From Methanococcus voltae (lineage in GTDB: Archaea > AGJL01 > Methanococci > Methanococcales > Methanococcaceae): a stretch of 64,000 nucleotides of DNA. Positions within the stretch are counted from its first letter, which is position 1; each line of letters opens with the position of its first letter. Below the pieces are notes generated by a model. The model was given only the letters and a program-made list of their open reading frames with translations. It made no database searches and was not told the DNA's origin. Positions 27,480 to 37,360 of the stretch are shown here, piece by piece. The stretch lies in contig NZ_JAGGMO010000001.1 in assembly GCF_017875395.1 (NCBI RefSeq), forward strand, positions 372,001 through 436,000. Direction: 5' to 3'. The position numbers and the translations under genes were made by a program.

Positions 27480-28343
27480 ATGGCAGATAAAGTTAGGCTC
27501 GGATTAATACAACTATGTGGATGTTCAGGATGCCATATATCACTACTTGATTTACACGAACAATTATTAGATGTTCTTCCTAATTTGGAAATCGTTTATG
27601 CTCCAATCATCGCCGATGCAAAAGAAATACCAGAATGTGATGTATTTCTTATAGAAGGTGGTGCAAGAAATGAGCACGATGAACATTTAATTCATGAAAT
27701 CAGAGAAAAATCAAAAGTAGTGATTGCTTGGGGAACCTGTGCAGTATATGGTGGAATTCCAGGACTTGGAAACCTATACGACACTGAACAGTTGAAAAAA
27801 ACTGCTTATGAAACTGAATCAACAGATAATATTGGAGAATTACCTTCAGATGAAATAGTTCCTCCATTAACAAATTCTGTTATGCCGGTTCCAAGTATAG
27901 TGGATGTAGAATACGTAATTCCAGGATGTCCTCCAAGACCGGAAATTAATGCTGGTGCAATTGTAGCATTACTAGAAGGTAGAGACCCAGAATTACCTAA
28001 AAAGATTGTTTGCGACGAATGTCCAAGAACAAAAGAAAATGTTATACCAGAAACATTTAAAAGAACTTTTGAAGGAACACCAGATCCTGAAAAATGTTTA
28101 TTTGAACAAGGTTACACTTGCGTAGGAATGGGTACAAGAGCAGGATGCGGTGCACTCTGCCCAAGTGCGGGAGTTCCATGTAGGGGATGCTATGGTAAAA
28201 CTGATGAAGTACTTGACCAGGGTTCATCTTTGGCAAATACATTTGCTGCCGCAGGAGATGAAGCTTTAAAAATTTCCGACAAATCAGCATTATTCAACAG
28301 ATTTACATTGCCAGCAGCTTTGATTTCAAAAAAACAGGAATAA
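27480..28343 (+). CDS. vhuG: F420-non-reducing hydrogenase small (electron-transfer) subunit VhuG
   Basis: 287 residues of the [NiFe] hydrogenase small-subunit family. Cluster ligands: LCGCSGCH at the N-terminus, [16 protein letters not shown], then CDECPR, a Cys-rich segment (CLFEQGYTCVGMGTRAGCGALC) and CRGCYG. They give three [4Fe-4S] clusters from the active site toward VhuD. No Tat signal is present, consistent with a cytoplasmic enzyme. Co-oriented with vhuD (106 bp upstream) and vhuA. Confidence 0.93.
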   Translation: MADKVRLGLIQLCGCSGCHISLLDLHEQLLDVLPNLEIVYAPIIADAKEIPECDVFLIEGGARNEHDEHLIHEIREKSKVVIAWGTCAVYGGIPGLGNLYDTEQLKKTAYETESTDNIGELPSDEIVPPLTNSVMPVPSIVDVEYVIPGCPPRPEINAGAIVALLEGRDPELPKKIVCDECPRTKENVIPETFKRTFEGTPDPEKCLFEQGYTCVGMGTRAGCGALCPSAGVPCRGCYGKTDEVLDQGSSLANTFAAAGDEALKISDKSALFNRFTLPAALISKKQE

Positions 28344-28518
28344 TTAATTAAATCTAATTTTGATTTTATTATATTATTCTACTATTGAAATTATTAATTT
28401 ACATATTTTATTACAATATTAACTTGTAAAAATTAGTATTTAGTAATTTCATGTGACTATTAATAAGGATTTAGAATTATTTAGACTAATTTAGACTTAA
28501 AATAAGGACGGTGACTCT

Positions 28519-29781
28519 ATGGGTAAAATTACAATAGCACCACTAACCCGTCTTGAAGGGCATGGTAAAGTTACCATCAAGTTGGATGATTCAGGTAAAC
28601 CAGCTGATGTAAAATTACATATTACCGCTCTCAGGGGTTTTGAACAATTTGTAATTGGAAGACCTGCTGAAGAGGTACCAAGAATAGTCCCAAGAATATG
28701 TGGTATTTGTCAAACAGCTCACCACTTAGCTAGTGTTAAAGCTGTTGATGCTGCATGGGGCGCACAAATTCCAAGCGCTGCAGAGAAACAGAGAGAATTA
28801 ATGCATTTGGGAAATATGATTCACAGTCACGCATTACACTTCTACTATCTTGCGGCTCCAGATTTTGTCCTTGGACCAGACGCAGACCCTGCAATTAGAA
28901 ACGTTATTGGAGTAATTGATGCGGCTCCAGAAGTAGCTAAAAAAGCTATCGCAATGAGAAGAGTAGGTCAATCAATGGTTGAAGCTACTGGTGGTAAACC
29001 TATACACCCAGTAACTGGTATTCCAGGCGGTTTATCAAAATCAATGAGTGAAGAAAAAAGAGACGAACTTTTGGCTGTAATTGATACAATGATTCAATAT
29101 GGTCAGGATGGACTCGATTTAATGAAATCACTTAATGAAAAATACTTGGATACAATAAACTCATTGGGTGTAATTGATACCTGGTATTTGGGTTTAGTTA
29201 AAGATGGTAAACATAACTTCTACGGAGACACTTTAAGATTTGTTTCACCAGACGGTTCCGAAAAAATGGAATTCAAACCTGCTGAATACTTAGACTATCT
29301 TGGAGAACATGTTGTAGAACACAGTTATGTAAAATACCCTTACAACAAAAAAGTTGGTTACCCTGAAGGATTATATAGAGTTGGTCCTTTAGCTATGATA
29401 AATGTTTGTGATTCAATGTCTACACCCCTTGCAGAAGAGGCTAGAAAAGAATTTGCTGAAACATTTGGAAGACCGGCAAATCAATCAATAGCATACAACC
29501 AAGCAAGATTAATCGAATTACTTTCAGCTTGCGAAAGAGCAAAAGAACTTCTCGAAGACCCAGAGATTGTTTCAACAGATGTTAAGGCAGAAGTTGAACC
29601 AAAAGCTGGAAATGGCGTTGGTGTTGTATACGCTCCAAGAGGTACCTTATTCCACAACTACGAAACCGATGATAACGGTATCGTAACTAAAGCGAATATG
29701 ATTGTTGCTACTACGCACAATGTACCTACAATGGAAAAAGCTATCCAACAAGCCGCAGAAGTGCTTTTCAAAGACAATTAA
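28519..29781 (+). CDS. vhuA: F420-non-reducing hydrogenase large subunit VhuA, split form
   Basis: 420 residues of the [NiFe] large subunit. The N-terminal metal ligands RICGICQTAHH are at about 58-68. The usual C-terminal DPCxxCxxH ligand motif is absent because it is encoded separately by vhuU, 15 bp downstream; this split is characteristic of the Vhu enzyme. ITxxPLTRLEGHG opens the protein (as TIAPLTRLEGHG). ATG 28519 follows GGACGGTGACTCT. Confidence 0.94.
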   Translation: MGKITIAPLTRLEGHGKVTIKLDDSGKPADVKLHITALRGFEQFVIGRPAEEVPRIVPRICGICQTAHHLASVKAVDAAWGAQIPSAAEKQRELMHLGNMIHSHALHFYYLAAPDFVLGPDADPAIRNVIGVIDAAPEVAKKAIAMRRVGQSMVEATGGKPIHPVTGIPGGLSKSMSEEKRDELLAVIDTMIQYGQDGLDLMKSLNEKYLDTINSLGVIDTWYLGLVKDGKHNFYGDTLRFVSPDGSEKMEFKPAEYLDYLGEHVVEHSYVKYPYNKKVGYPEGLYRVGPLAMINVCDSMSTPLAEEARKEFAETFGRPANQSIAYNQARLIELLSACERAKELLEDPEIVSTDVKAEVEPKAGNGVGVVYAPRGTLFHNYETDDNGIVTKANMIVATTHNVPTMEKAIQQAAEVLFKDN

Positions 29782-29796
29782 GCCTCTGGTGGTAAT

Positions 29797-29931
29797 ATGG
29801 TGGATGAAACAAAATTAAATTTAATAGAAATTGTATTAAGAGCATACGACCCTTGATATTCATGTGCTGCTCACATGATTGTGGAAGATGCTGAAGGAAA
29901 CGTTGTATTTGAAATTGTAAACGATGAATAA
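29797..29931 (+). CDS. vhuU: F420-non-reducing hydrogenase subunit VhuU (selenocysteine, Ni ligand)
   Basis: A 44-residue gene with one in-frame TGA (29854-29856, codon 20). The product reads YDP-U-YSCAAH, the C-terminal DPCxxCxxH motif of [NiFe] large subunits with Sec in place of the first Cys, so it supplies two ligands of the NiFe site to VhuA. The 18 residues after His would be removed by maturation protease, as in related enzymes. GGTGGT sits just before the ATG. A SECIS hairpin begins right after the stop. Confidence 0.96.
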
Positions 29932-29963
29932 TTCTTTAACCGAACCCATTGGGAGGTAAAGAA
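29932..29963 (+). promoter_or_regulatory. SECIS element of vhuU
   Basis: Immediately after the vhuU stop: a lower stem TTCTTT-ACC pairing with GGT-AAAGAA (one bulged A), the internal loop GAA (29942-29944) opposite A (29954), and an upper stem CCC/GGG with loop ATT. It matches the archaeal SECIS consensus closely. Confidence 0.9.
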
Positions 29964-30355
29964 ATATTTCACAATTTTTTAATTTTTTAAAATAATTATA
30001 CTAATTGTCAAAAATGATATTATTAAAATATTAAATATCTATCAAAGATGTTAAATATAAAGTTTTAAATTTAAAAGATTATATTTAATTAATATTCTGA
30101 TAATTATACTAACTTAGAGATAATTTTTTGAGCATTAAAACTAATTATCAGATTTGATATCAAAATAGTAAATTTAGTAACTAACTGTCTAAATTTAAAA
30201 ATATTTATAGGAAATAAACTATATATCTAAATTGTAATTGTCTATTATAATTATCAATTATGATTAAAATAATCAAGTTTATGGTTATTTTAATATTCAC
30301 TTAAAAACCTTCATCAGAAGGCCCCATATTATCAAAAATTTAAAAGGGGTATCAA
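29964..30355 (+). promoter_or_regulatory. Intergenic region before vhuB with hairpin leader
   Basis: 392 bp without a gene. Most is AT-rich, with several TAATTATCA-like strings. At its end a CCTTC/GAAGG hairpin (30308-30312 with 30317-30321) is followed by CCCC (30322-30325), which can pair with the ribosome binding site GGGG (30346-30349) of vhuB. A separate vhuB promoter is likely but cannot be placed. Confidence 0.45.
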
Positions 30356-31543
30356 ATGGCTGGAATTAAAATTCAAGAAGATGCATGTCTTGTTTGTAAT
30401 GCTTGTTCAAAAGCATGTCCAACCGAGGCAATAGAAATTGCCCCCTTTAAGACCTGTAACTTGTGCTTTTCATGTGCAAGTGCATGTCCAACAGGGGCGT
30501 TAGTAGAAAACAATGGTAAGTTAATATACAACGGTAGCAAGTGTATAAAATGTGGAAACTGTGCAACTGCTTGCCCTACAGGCATTAAAAAAGTTGATGA
30601 TAGATTCCCATACTCAAAAGGACACTGTGTACTTTGTGAAAAATGTGTTGACGCTTGTCCAATCGATATAATTTCAATCCCTGGAAAAATTGACAAACCT
30701 GAAAAAGAAGTTACAATACCTCAGGAACCTATCAAAGTAACAGAAGCTTGCGTAGGTTGTTCAGAGTGTGTACCAGTTTGTCCAGTGGATGCTATTTCAA
30801 TCGAAGATGAACTTGCAGTTATTGACACAGAAAAATGTATATACTGTAGCGTATGTGCACAAACTTGCCCATGGAACGCTATATATGTAGCAGGCAAAAA
30901 ACCTTCAAAAAGACAAAAAGAAATTAAATCATTCACAGTTACCGAAGAATGTATAGGTTGTGAAAAATGTGTTGAAGTATGTCCGGGTGACATGATTACA
31001 TACAATGCAGAAGATTTAATTGTAAAATTGCCAGAAGCTTGTCCTGCATGTCACTTATGTGAGCAAAACTGTCCTGTGGATGCTATTTCCTTAGAAGTAG
31101 AATATGGAAGCGCTAAACCAGTTACAGAAGAAGGATTAGTATGGTATGAAGATAAGTGCAACTATTGTGGACCTTGTGCTATAAAATGTCCTACAAATGC
31201 AATTAACTTAATCAACCAGAAAGGACTTGCATTACCTTCAAGAACTAAAACAGATAAAGACCCAGAATTTAGAATGTGTATCAGATGTGGTGCTTGTGTT
31301 ATGAAGTGTCCAACTGGTGCTTTAAAAATGGGTAAAATTACTCACGAAGGTAAGGAATACAACAGAATTGAATTTAGCCCTGCTTTATGTAACCAGTGTG
31401 GTGAATGTGTAGACGTATGTCCACAAGACACATTGAAACTTACAGGCGATGAGAAAAAACCACTCGAAGGCTACTGTATACTTTGTTTAAAGTGTATAGA
31501 AGCTTGTGATAAAGCCAAAAGAAACGCTTTAGGCTTACAATAA
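30356..31543 (+). CDS. vhuB: Polyferredoxin VhuB, twelve cluster motifs
   Basis: 395 residues with twelve tandem Cys motifs, eleven of the form CxxCxxCxxxCP and the last ending CD ([12 protein letters not shown]). This is the 6 x 2[4Fe-4S] polyferredoxin of vhu/mvh operons. It probably carries ferredoxin-level electrons between HdrA and formylmethanofuran dehydrogenase, whose catalytic subunit is encoded next. GGGG-6 nt-ATG marks the start. Confidence 0.93.
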   Translation: MAGIKIQEDACLVCNACSKACPTEAIEIAPFKTCNLCFSCASACPTGALVENNGKLIYNGSKCIKCGNCATACPTGIKKVDDRFPYSKGHCVLCEKCVDACPIDIISIPGKIDKPEKEVTIPQEPIKVTEACVGCSECVPVCPVDAISIEDELAVIDTEKCIYCSVCAQTCPWNAIYVAGKKPSKRQKEIKSFTVTEECIGCEKCVEVCPGDMITYNAEDLIVKLPEACPACHLCEQNCPVDAISLEVEYGSAKPVTEEGLVWYEDKCNYCGPCAIKCPTNAINLINQKGLALPSRTKTDKDPEFRMCIRCGACVMKCPTGALKMGKITHEGKEYNRIEFSPALCNQCGECVDVCPQDTLKLTGDEKKPLEGYCILCLKCIEACDKAKRNALGLQ

Positions 31544-31792
31544 GACTATAATTTGTAACTTCTAAACTATTAAATAAGATAATACCTTATCAACTAATAA
31601 TAAATTAACAATTTATTTAAATATTTAAAATAACGGTTAAATATTTAAAAAAAATTTTAAATATGTATTTTTGACCTTATACATATTTAAAATAAATATT
31701 TCTTCATCTATCAACTAAATAAATTCAAATTATAAAATAAAAATACGATATAAATTACCGTATATCTGGTATCCCACCAAGGGGTGAATACA

Positions 31793-33100
31793 ATGGTAAA
31801 AGTGGTTAAAAACGTAGTATGTCCATTTTGTGGAACTCTATGTGACGATATTGAAGTTCTTGTAGAAGATGGTCATATCGTAGGTACAAGAAACGCTTGT
31901 AGAATCGGAAATGCTAAATTTATGCATTATGAAGGTTCTGTAAGATACGATAGTCCTTTAATGAGAGAAAATAAAAAGGACGAATTCAAAAAAGTAGACT
32001 ATGAAACAGCCATCGAAGAAACCGCAAGGCTTCTTGTAGAATCAAAACTTCCATTAATCTATGGATGGAGTTCTGCAGAATGTCACGCTCAACAATTGGG
32101 TGTACTATTAGGCGAAAAAGTTAATGGCGTGTTAGATAACACCGCGAGTGTATGACACGGACCATCATTATTGGCAGTACAAGACGTAGGCTATCCTGTA
32201 GCCACATTAGGGGAAACTAAAAACAGAGCTGACACAGTTCTATTCTGGGGTAGCAATCCAATGCACGCTCACCCTAGACATATGAGTAGATACTCAGTAT
32301 TTGCAAGAGGGTTCTTCCGTGAGAGAGGAAGAAAAGACAGACAAATGATCGTTGTCGACCCAAGAAAAACAGATACTGCAAAATTAGCAGATGTTCACCT
32401 TCAAGTTGAACCTCATAAAGATTATGAACTTGTAAGTGCTATGAGGGCAGCTTTAAAAGGCTTCAAAATTGAATCTGATTACGTAGCAGGAATTCCTACG
32501 GAAACAGTTTACGAAGCTGTGGACCTTTGTAAAAATGCTCAATTTGGTACATTATTCTTCTCAATGGGTGTAACCATGAGTAGAGGAAAGCACAGAATTA
32601 TCGATAACGCTATTCAGTTAATCGTTGATTTAAATGCACACACCAAATTTAGCTTAATGCCTATGAGAGGTCACTATAACGTTAACGGATTTAACCAAGT
32701 TAGCACTTGGATAACTGGTTACCCATACGGTGTAGACTTCTCAAGAGGATATCCAAGATACAACCCTGGAGAAACCGCTTCAAATGACTTGTTACAGAGA
32801 GGAGAAACCGACATGATGCTAAACATTGCGTCAGACCCTGGTGCACACTTCCCTCAAAAAGCTTTGCAGCACATGGTTAAAATCCCATTGGTATGTATCG
32901 ACCCTCACCAAACACCTACATCAGAATTAGCTAACATCGTTATGCCTACTGCATTAACCGGTGTTGAAGTTTCAGGTACCGCATATAGAATGGATGGTGT
33001 ACCAATTGAACTTAGAAAAGTTGTAGATGTTCCTGAAGGCTTACTTTCAGATGCTGAAATTATCAGTGGGTTATTGAAAGAAGTTAAAAAAATGGAATAA
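31793..33100 (+). CDS. fwdB: Tungsten formylmethanofuran dehydrogenase subunit B, selenoprotein (Sec121)
   Basis: 435 residues with an in-frame TGA at 32153-32155 (context NTASV-U-HGPSL), the position of the Cys/Sec that binds the metal in the molybdopterin family. The N-terminal [13 protein letters not shown] binds a [4Fe-4S] cluster, and later segments such as [12 protein letters not shown] and [10 protein letters not shown] bind the pterin cofactor. It catalyses CO2 reduction to formylmethanofuran, the first step of methanogenesis. ATG 31793 lies behind GGGGTGA, itself within a short GTATCCC/GGG-ATAC hairpin (31769-31791). Only subunit B of the enzyme is present here. Confidence 0.95.
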
Positions 33101-33195
33101 ATTATTAGAAATTAGATAATTGAATAAATAACAGGTAAGTTATAAAATTCCCCTTTTATGCTTACGAAATACGTCTTGAAGAATTAAGTAATTTG

Positions 33196-33223
33196 TTAAA
33201 GGGGAACCTTTTGGACCCTTTAA
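33196..33223 (+). promoter_or_regulatory. SECIS element of fwdB
   Basis: A perfect 8-bp lower stem TTAAAGGG/CCCTTTAA, the internal loop GAA (33204-33206) opposite A (33215), and upper stem CC/GG with loop TTTT: an exact archaeal SECIS, 95 bp after the stop. Its 5' arm can alternatively pair with TTCCCCTTT at 33148-33156 (see findings). The rest of 33101-33430 has no gene. Confidence 0.93.
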
Positions 33224-33430
33224 TATAATCAAATCTTTTTTTAATATTATTTATTAATTTAAACTAATTAAAAGTGTTATTTTAAACATATTATTGCTAG
33301 TTATATGGCATATAATTAGATAATTTATATAATCCATATAAGTTATAAACTAGTAGATTATTATTTATTATTGTTATTCATAGATATTCAGATATTGTAA
33401 ATTATCATAATAATTTTTTAGGTGGTTATT

Positions 33431-34156
33431 TTGGAAATAATTCCTGTTTTAGATGTTTTAGGGGAAAATGCGGTTCATGGCAAAAGTGGAAATAGGGAAT
33501 CATACTATCCTGTAGAATCAATTATTTGTAAATCCAGTAATCCAGTGGACTTATCAAATGCTTATATGTCATATGGTGTAAAAAAAATTTACATAGCAGA
33601 TTTAAACGCAATTATTGCTAAAAATCAAAGTGAAATGACTGGTAAATTTTTAAATATAGATTCTGAAAAAAATTTAGAAATTATTAAAAAAATTGAATGT
33701 GATAAGATTATTGACTTTGGAATATCTACACTATTTGATTATGAATACTATAAGTCTTTTGACTTTAGGAATACAAAATTAATCATAGGTACTGAAACAC
33801 TTGTTGATTTGGAACTTTTAAATAAAAAAGACGTAATATTAAGCTTAGATTTTAAAAATGGAGAATTATTAAGCAAAGGCTATAATTTTAAGGAATTGAT
33901 TGAAAAATTAAACCAAAATCCTGATATTCCCGTTATAGTATTGGATATTTCTTCTGTGGGCACCTTAAAAGGTTTAAATTATCCGTTAATTGAAAAAGTA
34001 GTAAAAAGTATTAAAAATGCGGTTTACGTAGGCGGAGGGGTTAAAAATATCTCCGATATAGATAAATGTAAATCTTTAGGGGTTTCTGGTGTTTTAATAG
34101 GAACTTCGTTGCATAATGGAACATTAAACTTAAAAAATTTAATTGAAAAATATTAA
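33431..34156 (+). CDS. HisA/HisF-related TIM-barrel protein
   Basis: About 242 residues resembling HisA: N-terminal MEIIPVLDVLG, VKKIYIADLNAI, and the phosphate-binding VYVGGGVKN and GVLIGTSLH near the C-terminus. It belongs to the archaeal HisA/HisF-related group, distinct from HisA proper; the substrate is not established and is probably a sugar phosphate. The frame has a GTG at 33422, but that GTG is the GGTGGT ribosome binding site; the TTG at 33431 has correct spacing and gives the HisA-like N-terminus. Confidence 0.8.
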   Translation: MEIIPVLDVLGENAVHGKSGNRESYYPVESIICKSSNPVDLSNAYMSYGVKKIYIADLNAIIAKNQSEMTGKFLNIDSEKNLEIIKKIECDKIIDFGISTLFDYEYYKSFDFRNTKLIIGTETLVDLELLNKKDVILSLDFKNGELLSKGYNFKELIEKLNQNPDIPVIVLDISSVGTLKGLNYPLIEKVVKSIKNAVYVGGGVKNISDIDKCKSLGVSGVLIGTSLHNGTLNLKNLIEKY

Positions 34157-34314
34157 CATATTCTGTGCTAAAATTATACTCCATAAAATTATAAATAATA
34201 TAATAAAGATTGTATTATATATCTTAAAATTGTATTTACAATTCATTCTTCAATTTATCGGATTAAATTATAATTGTATTAAATTTTATTAAATTGTATT
34301 AAAAAAGTGATAAT

Positions 34315-34884
34315 ATGTTAACAAGGTATCAGGTCCTAAAAATACTAATGGAATATGTAACAGACGAATACATAATATCCAACATAGGAATACCAAGTAA
34401 AGAATTACACGATATTAACGATAGAAGTGAAAACTTCTATATGCTTGGTTCCATGGGCCTAGCTTCTTCAATTGGACTTGGATTAGCATTGGGAAAAGCA
34501 TATGAAAACGATAAAAAAACAATAGTTATCGACGGAGATGGGTCTGTTTTGATGAATATGGGTTCTTTATCCACGATTGGATATACAAAACCTAAAAATA
34601 TGCTTTTAATCATTATCGATAATTGCGCATATGGCTCTACGGGTAATCAATCAACGCAATGTATAAGCACAGATTTGGAAATGGTAGCTAAAGGTTGCAA
34701 AATTGATGCTAAAACACTTGTAAAAGAGAAAGAAATAAGAAAAATGTTTTCTGAGCTAATGAATGAAAAAGAAACAAAAGCATTAGTTATAAAAACTCGT
34801 CCACACAATGAAAAAGTTAAAAATATTGAATTAGAGCCTGTAGTTATTAAAGAAAGATTTATGGGCGCTGTTGCAAATAAATAA
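34315..34884 (+). CDS. comE: Sulfopyruvate decarboxylase subunit beta
   Basis: 189 residues of the TPP-binding half of sulfopyruvate decarboxylase. The TPP/Mg motif is GDGSVLMNMGSL (about 73-84) with the NCAYGSTGNQ segment that follows. ComDE makes sulfoacetaldehyde in coenzyme M biosynthesis. The alpha subunit ComD is not adjacent, so the two halves must be separately encoded. ATG 34315 follows AGTGATAAT. Confidence 0.9.
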   Translation: MLTRYQVLKILMEYVTDEYIISNIGIPSKELHDINDRSENFYMLGSMGLASSIGLGLALGKAYENDKKTIVIDGDGSVLMNMGSLSTIGYTKPKNMLLIIIDNCAYGSTGNQSTQCISTDLEMVAKGCKIDAKTLVKEKEIRKMFSELMNEKETKALVIKTRPHNEKVKNIELEPVVIKERFMGAVANK

Positions 34885-34966
34885 TGTTTTTATTATATTT
34901 ATTATATTTATTATATTTTATTTTTTAATTTGCTCTTAGATTATTTTAGTTATTTTTGGATTAGTT

Positions 34967-35731
34967 CTATTTTTCAAAGTAATTTTTGAATAACATTAAA
35001 TTTTTAAGACCATAATCTTGATTAATTGGATATCCAATAACAGAAAAATCTTTGTCTTTATTGTTATATTTGTCTATCAAACTATTATTTTTAGAGTGGC
35101 TAGCCTTATTAAATACATTATCTATGTTTAAAAGGTAATTTTCCCAATCCCCTGCATAATTTTCTCGCCTTTTTAGGTAATTCCCCATAGAATCTACCAA
35201 TTCATTGGTGATATTTTCCATGAAGGGAATATAAACTGCGGTTCTTTTATCATATAATGTTTTATATTCGGCATTTGACTTTTTACATCCATAAACATAG
35301 TATTTTATAGAATTATTTACAATTTCCTCAATATTTTCATTACATACTAATAAATTCTCAATTCCTTCTGTACCTATCCAAACCTTATTAGTATCCATCT
35401 TCTTTTTAGCTTCGTTCAATAAAGATAATACGGATGATTTTGAGTTATCTTTTTCATATTTGTCCATATACTTTTTATTCCCATACACAAAGCAAATATG
35501 GAAATCATAACTACTGTAGAGATTTAATAAATCCATTGAATTTTCTCTTCTACATTGTATAGTAAGTTGAGAATTTTTATTTAACTGTTCTAGTATGCTT
35601 TCATCCGTTAATTGTATTTCTTCAGCATCAATGACGTGTATGTCAAAATTTTTAGTAATTAACTTGTTTAACTTAATTAATTTATCCATGTCATAATCAA
35701 ATTTGCTTAATTTTGTTGCAATTCCTATCAA
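34967..35731 (-). CDS. Conserved hypothetical protein of Methanococcus
   Basis: 254 residues, soluble and hydrophilic, with no motif that I recognise. Alternating short strands and helices (MIGIATKLSKF at the start, YVYGCKKS, DFSVIGYPINQDYGLKNLMLF at the end) suggest an alpha/beta or TIM-barrel fold, possibly distantly like a methylene-reductase or luciferase-type barrel, but this is weak. TTG 35731 lies behind GAGGGGTATT. It converges with comE across 82 bp. Confidence 0.65.
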   Translation of the reverse strand: MIGIATKLSKFDYDMDKLIKLNKLITKNFDIHVIDAEEIQLTDESILEQLNKNSQLTIQCRRENSMDLLNLYSSYDFHICFVYGNKKYMDKYEKDNSKSSVLSLLNEAKKKMDTNKVWIGTEGIENLLVCNENIEEIVNNSIKYYVYGCKKSNAEYKTLYDKRTAVYIPFMENITNELVDSMGNYLKRRENYAGDWENYLLNIDNVFNKASHSKNNSLIDKYNNKDKDFSVIGYPINQDYGLKNLMLFKNYFEK

Positions 35732-35862
35732 AATACCCCTCGTTAAACTAATAAATTAAATACTTAGTAAAAAATAAAATATAAAAATAAATGTAATAAA
35801 ATAATAATTCTAAAATTTAAAAATAAAACTTAATTTTAAAGTTAATAAGTATTAATTAAGAG

Positions 35863-36072
35863 TTATTCTGCATTTAAATCTACGTCGATAGCTTGGTCAG
35901 GACATTGTAAAACGCATAAGTTACAATGTGTACATTCATTTGGATTTACAGGTTTTGGAGGATAAATACCTTTTTTATTTAATTGCTTTGATTTTTCATA
36001 TACATCTTTTGGACATACTTGGATACAAATATCGCAACCTTTACAGTATTCTTCGTTTATTGTAATCTTCAT
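35863..36072 (-). CDS. 2[4Fe-4S] ferredoxin (KorD/VorD-like)
   Basis: 69 residues with two cluster motifs, CKGCDICIQVCP and CTHCNLCVLQCP, and the insert between them (KKGIYPPKPVNPNEC) typical of the delta or gamma-type ferredoxin subunits of 2-oxoacid oxidoreductases. No other oxidoreductase subunit is adjacent, so it may work alone or join a complex encoded elsewhere. GGTGAAATT precedes ATG 36072. Confidence 0.85.
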   Translation of the reverse strand: MKITINEEYCKGCDICIQVCPKDVYEKSKQLNKKGIYPPKPVNPNECTHCNLCVLQCPDQAIDVDLNAE

Positions 36073-36150
36073 AATTTCACCATATGCGTTATTAATTAAT
36101 GTTATCTAAATACTATGTTAAGAAAATACTATTTTAAGAATAATACTTCG

Positions 36151-37161
36151 TTAAAATTTTTTCTTTTTGGATGATTTCCACATTTTAGGATATACATTTT
36201 TATCCATAATTACTCTTTCTATATCTATGACCATTTCTTCGTCAGACTTTAAAATCGTTTTGGTATTTGCAAGAGTTTTACCAATAGCTACAGCTTCACC
36301 CTTTAATGTTTCAATCAATACCAATTCTTCTGGACCGATACCTTTTTCGATTTTAGTGATACCATTTGCATATAAGTCTGCACCGTGGCATATTGCATTT
36401 ACTGCACTATCCTTAATTACAACTTTTGGCATATGTTGCAAACCATATTCAACAGGTTTTATGATTTCACGGATATATTGTTCGTCCCCAGTTTCTTTCC
36501 AATAGATATGTTCATCTACAAGATCTTGCAAATAAATTGCTTCTTCTTCAAAGAATGGACCACTTTTAACTCTCCTCAATTCCTGCATGTGTGCTGAGAC
36601 ACCTAAAGCCTCACCAAAATCATCAACTAATTTTCTTAAGTAAGTTCCTGATTGACATCTTACCCAGAACAGCACCGAATTCAATTCGTCATTTATTTCT
36701 ATAAGTTTTAACTCATAAATTTTTCTTACTCTTAACTTTCTTGCTACAGAAGCTTTTAAGGGAGGTCTTTGGTACATCTTTCCGATGAAATTATCAAAAA
36801 GCTCCAATATTTCTTTTTCGCCAATTTTTGATTCTTTCATATCCCTATGTAATCTCATAATACATACATATTCTTTAGGAGGGATGTGCCAGTACGGTAC
36901 GCACTTTGTTGAATTACCGAGTGCAATAGGCAATGCACCTGTTACTTTTGGATCAAGTGTACCCCCGTGTCCAGCTTTTGAAACTCTTAAAATATCCCTT
37001 ACCCATGCAGAAACTTCGTGAGACGTTGGACCCGATGGTTTATCGATTATCACGATTCCCGTTTCCAGTAAGGATTTTATATCACGATTATATGGATTAG
37101 TCCCAAACTCATAGTTTGTTTTTGACTCTTCCTTAACTAACATTTCTCTTTCCATACTCAT
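36151..37161 (-). CDS. cbf5: tRNA/rRNA pseudouridine synthase Cbf5 (TruB family)
   Basis: 336 residues: a TruB catalytic domain with the active-site Asp in GHGGTLDPKVTGALP (about 83), RRVKSGPF, and a C-terminal PUA domain (about 245-320). Archaeal Cbf5 modifies rRNA with H/ACA guide RNAs and also tRNA Psi55. The N-terminal extension and Lys-rich tail (KSSKKKKF) are usual. GGTGAATT selects ATG 37161. Confidence 0.94.
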   Translation of the reverse strand: MSMEREMLVKEESKTNYEFGTNPYNRDIKSLLETGIVIIDKPSGPTSHEVSAWVRDILRVSKAGHGGTLDPKVTGALPIALGNSTKCVPYWHIPPKEYVCIMRLHRDMKESKIGEKEILELFDNFIGKMYQRPPLKASVARKLRVRKIYELKLIEINDELNSVLFWVRCQSGTYLRKLVDDFGEALGVSAHMQELRRVKSGPFFEEEAIYLQDLVDEHIYWKETGDEQYIREIIKPVEYGLQHMPKVVIKDSAVNAICHGADLYANGITKIEKGIGPEELVLIETLKGEAVAIGKTLANTKTILKSDEEMVIDIERVIMDKNVYPKMWKSSKKKKF

Positions 37162-37300
37162 AATTCACCAAATAAAAAATAAATGATACTAATTTAACTT
37201 AATTGACTAATATAAATATATAATATATGTACATAGTCATTTAAAGTATATAAATTTATAAAATCAGAATACTTTTTTCAATAATGTTATTATCAAAAGG

Positions 37301-37352
37301 TTTATATAATTTTATAACATAGTTCATTATGTTCAGAAATAATTGAACTATG
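37301..37352 (+). promoter_or_regulatory. Promoter and operator of the GbsR/MarR-type regulator
   Basis: A TATA-like TTTATATAA at about 37301-37309 is followed by a perfect 9-bp inverted repeat CATAGTTCA (37318-37326) and TGAACTATG (37344-37352). The right arm ends just before the GGTG site. A half site TGAACTAT recurs at 37944-37951, upstream of the exporter gene. The placement suggests autorepression. Confidence 0.6.
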
Positions 37353-37360
37353 GTGTTACT

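Noticed and set aside
32153-32155. Premature stop in fwdB
   Set aside because: The TGA replaces the metal-binding Cys of the family, the frame continues at once, and a perfect SECIS follows the gene.
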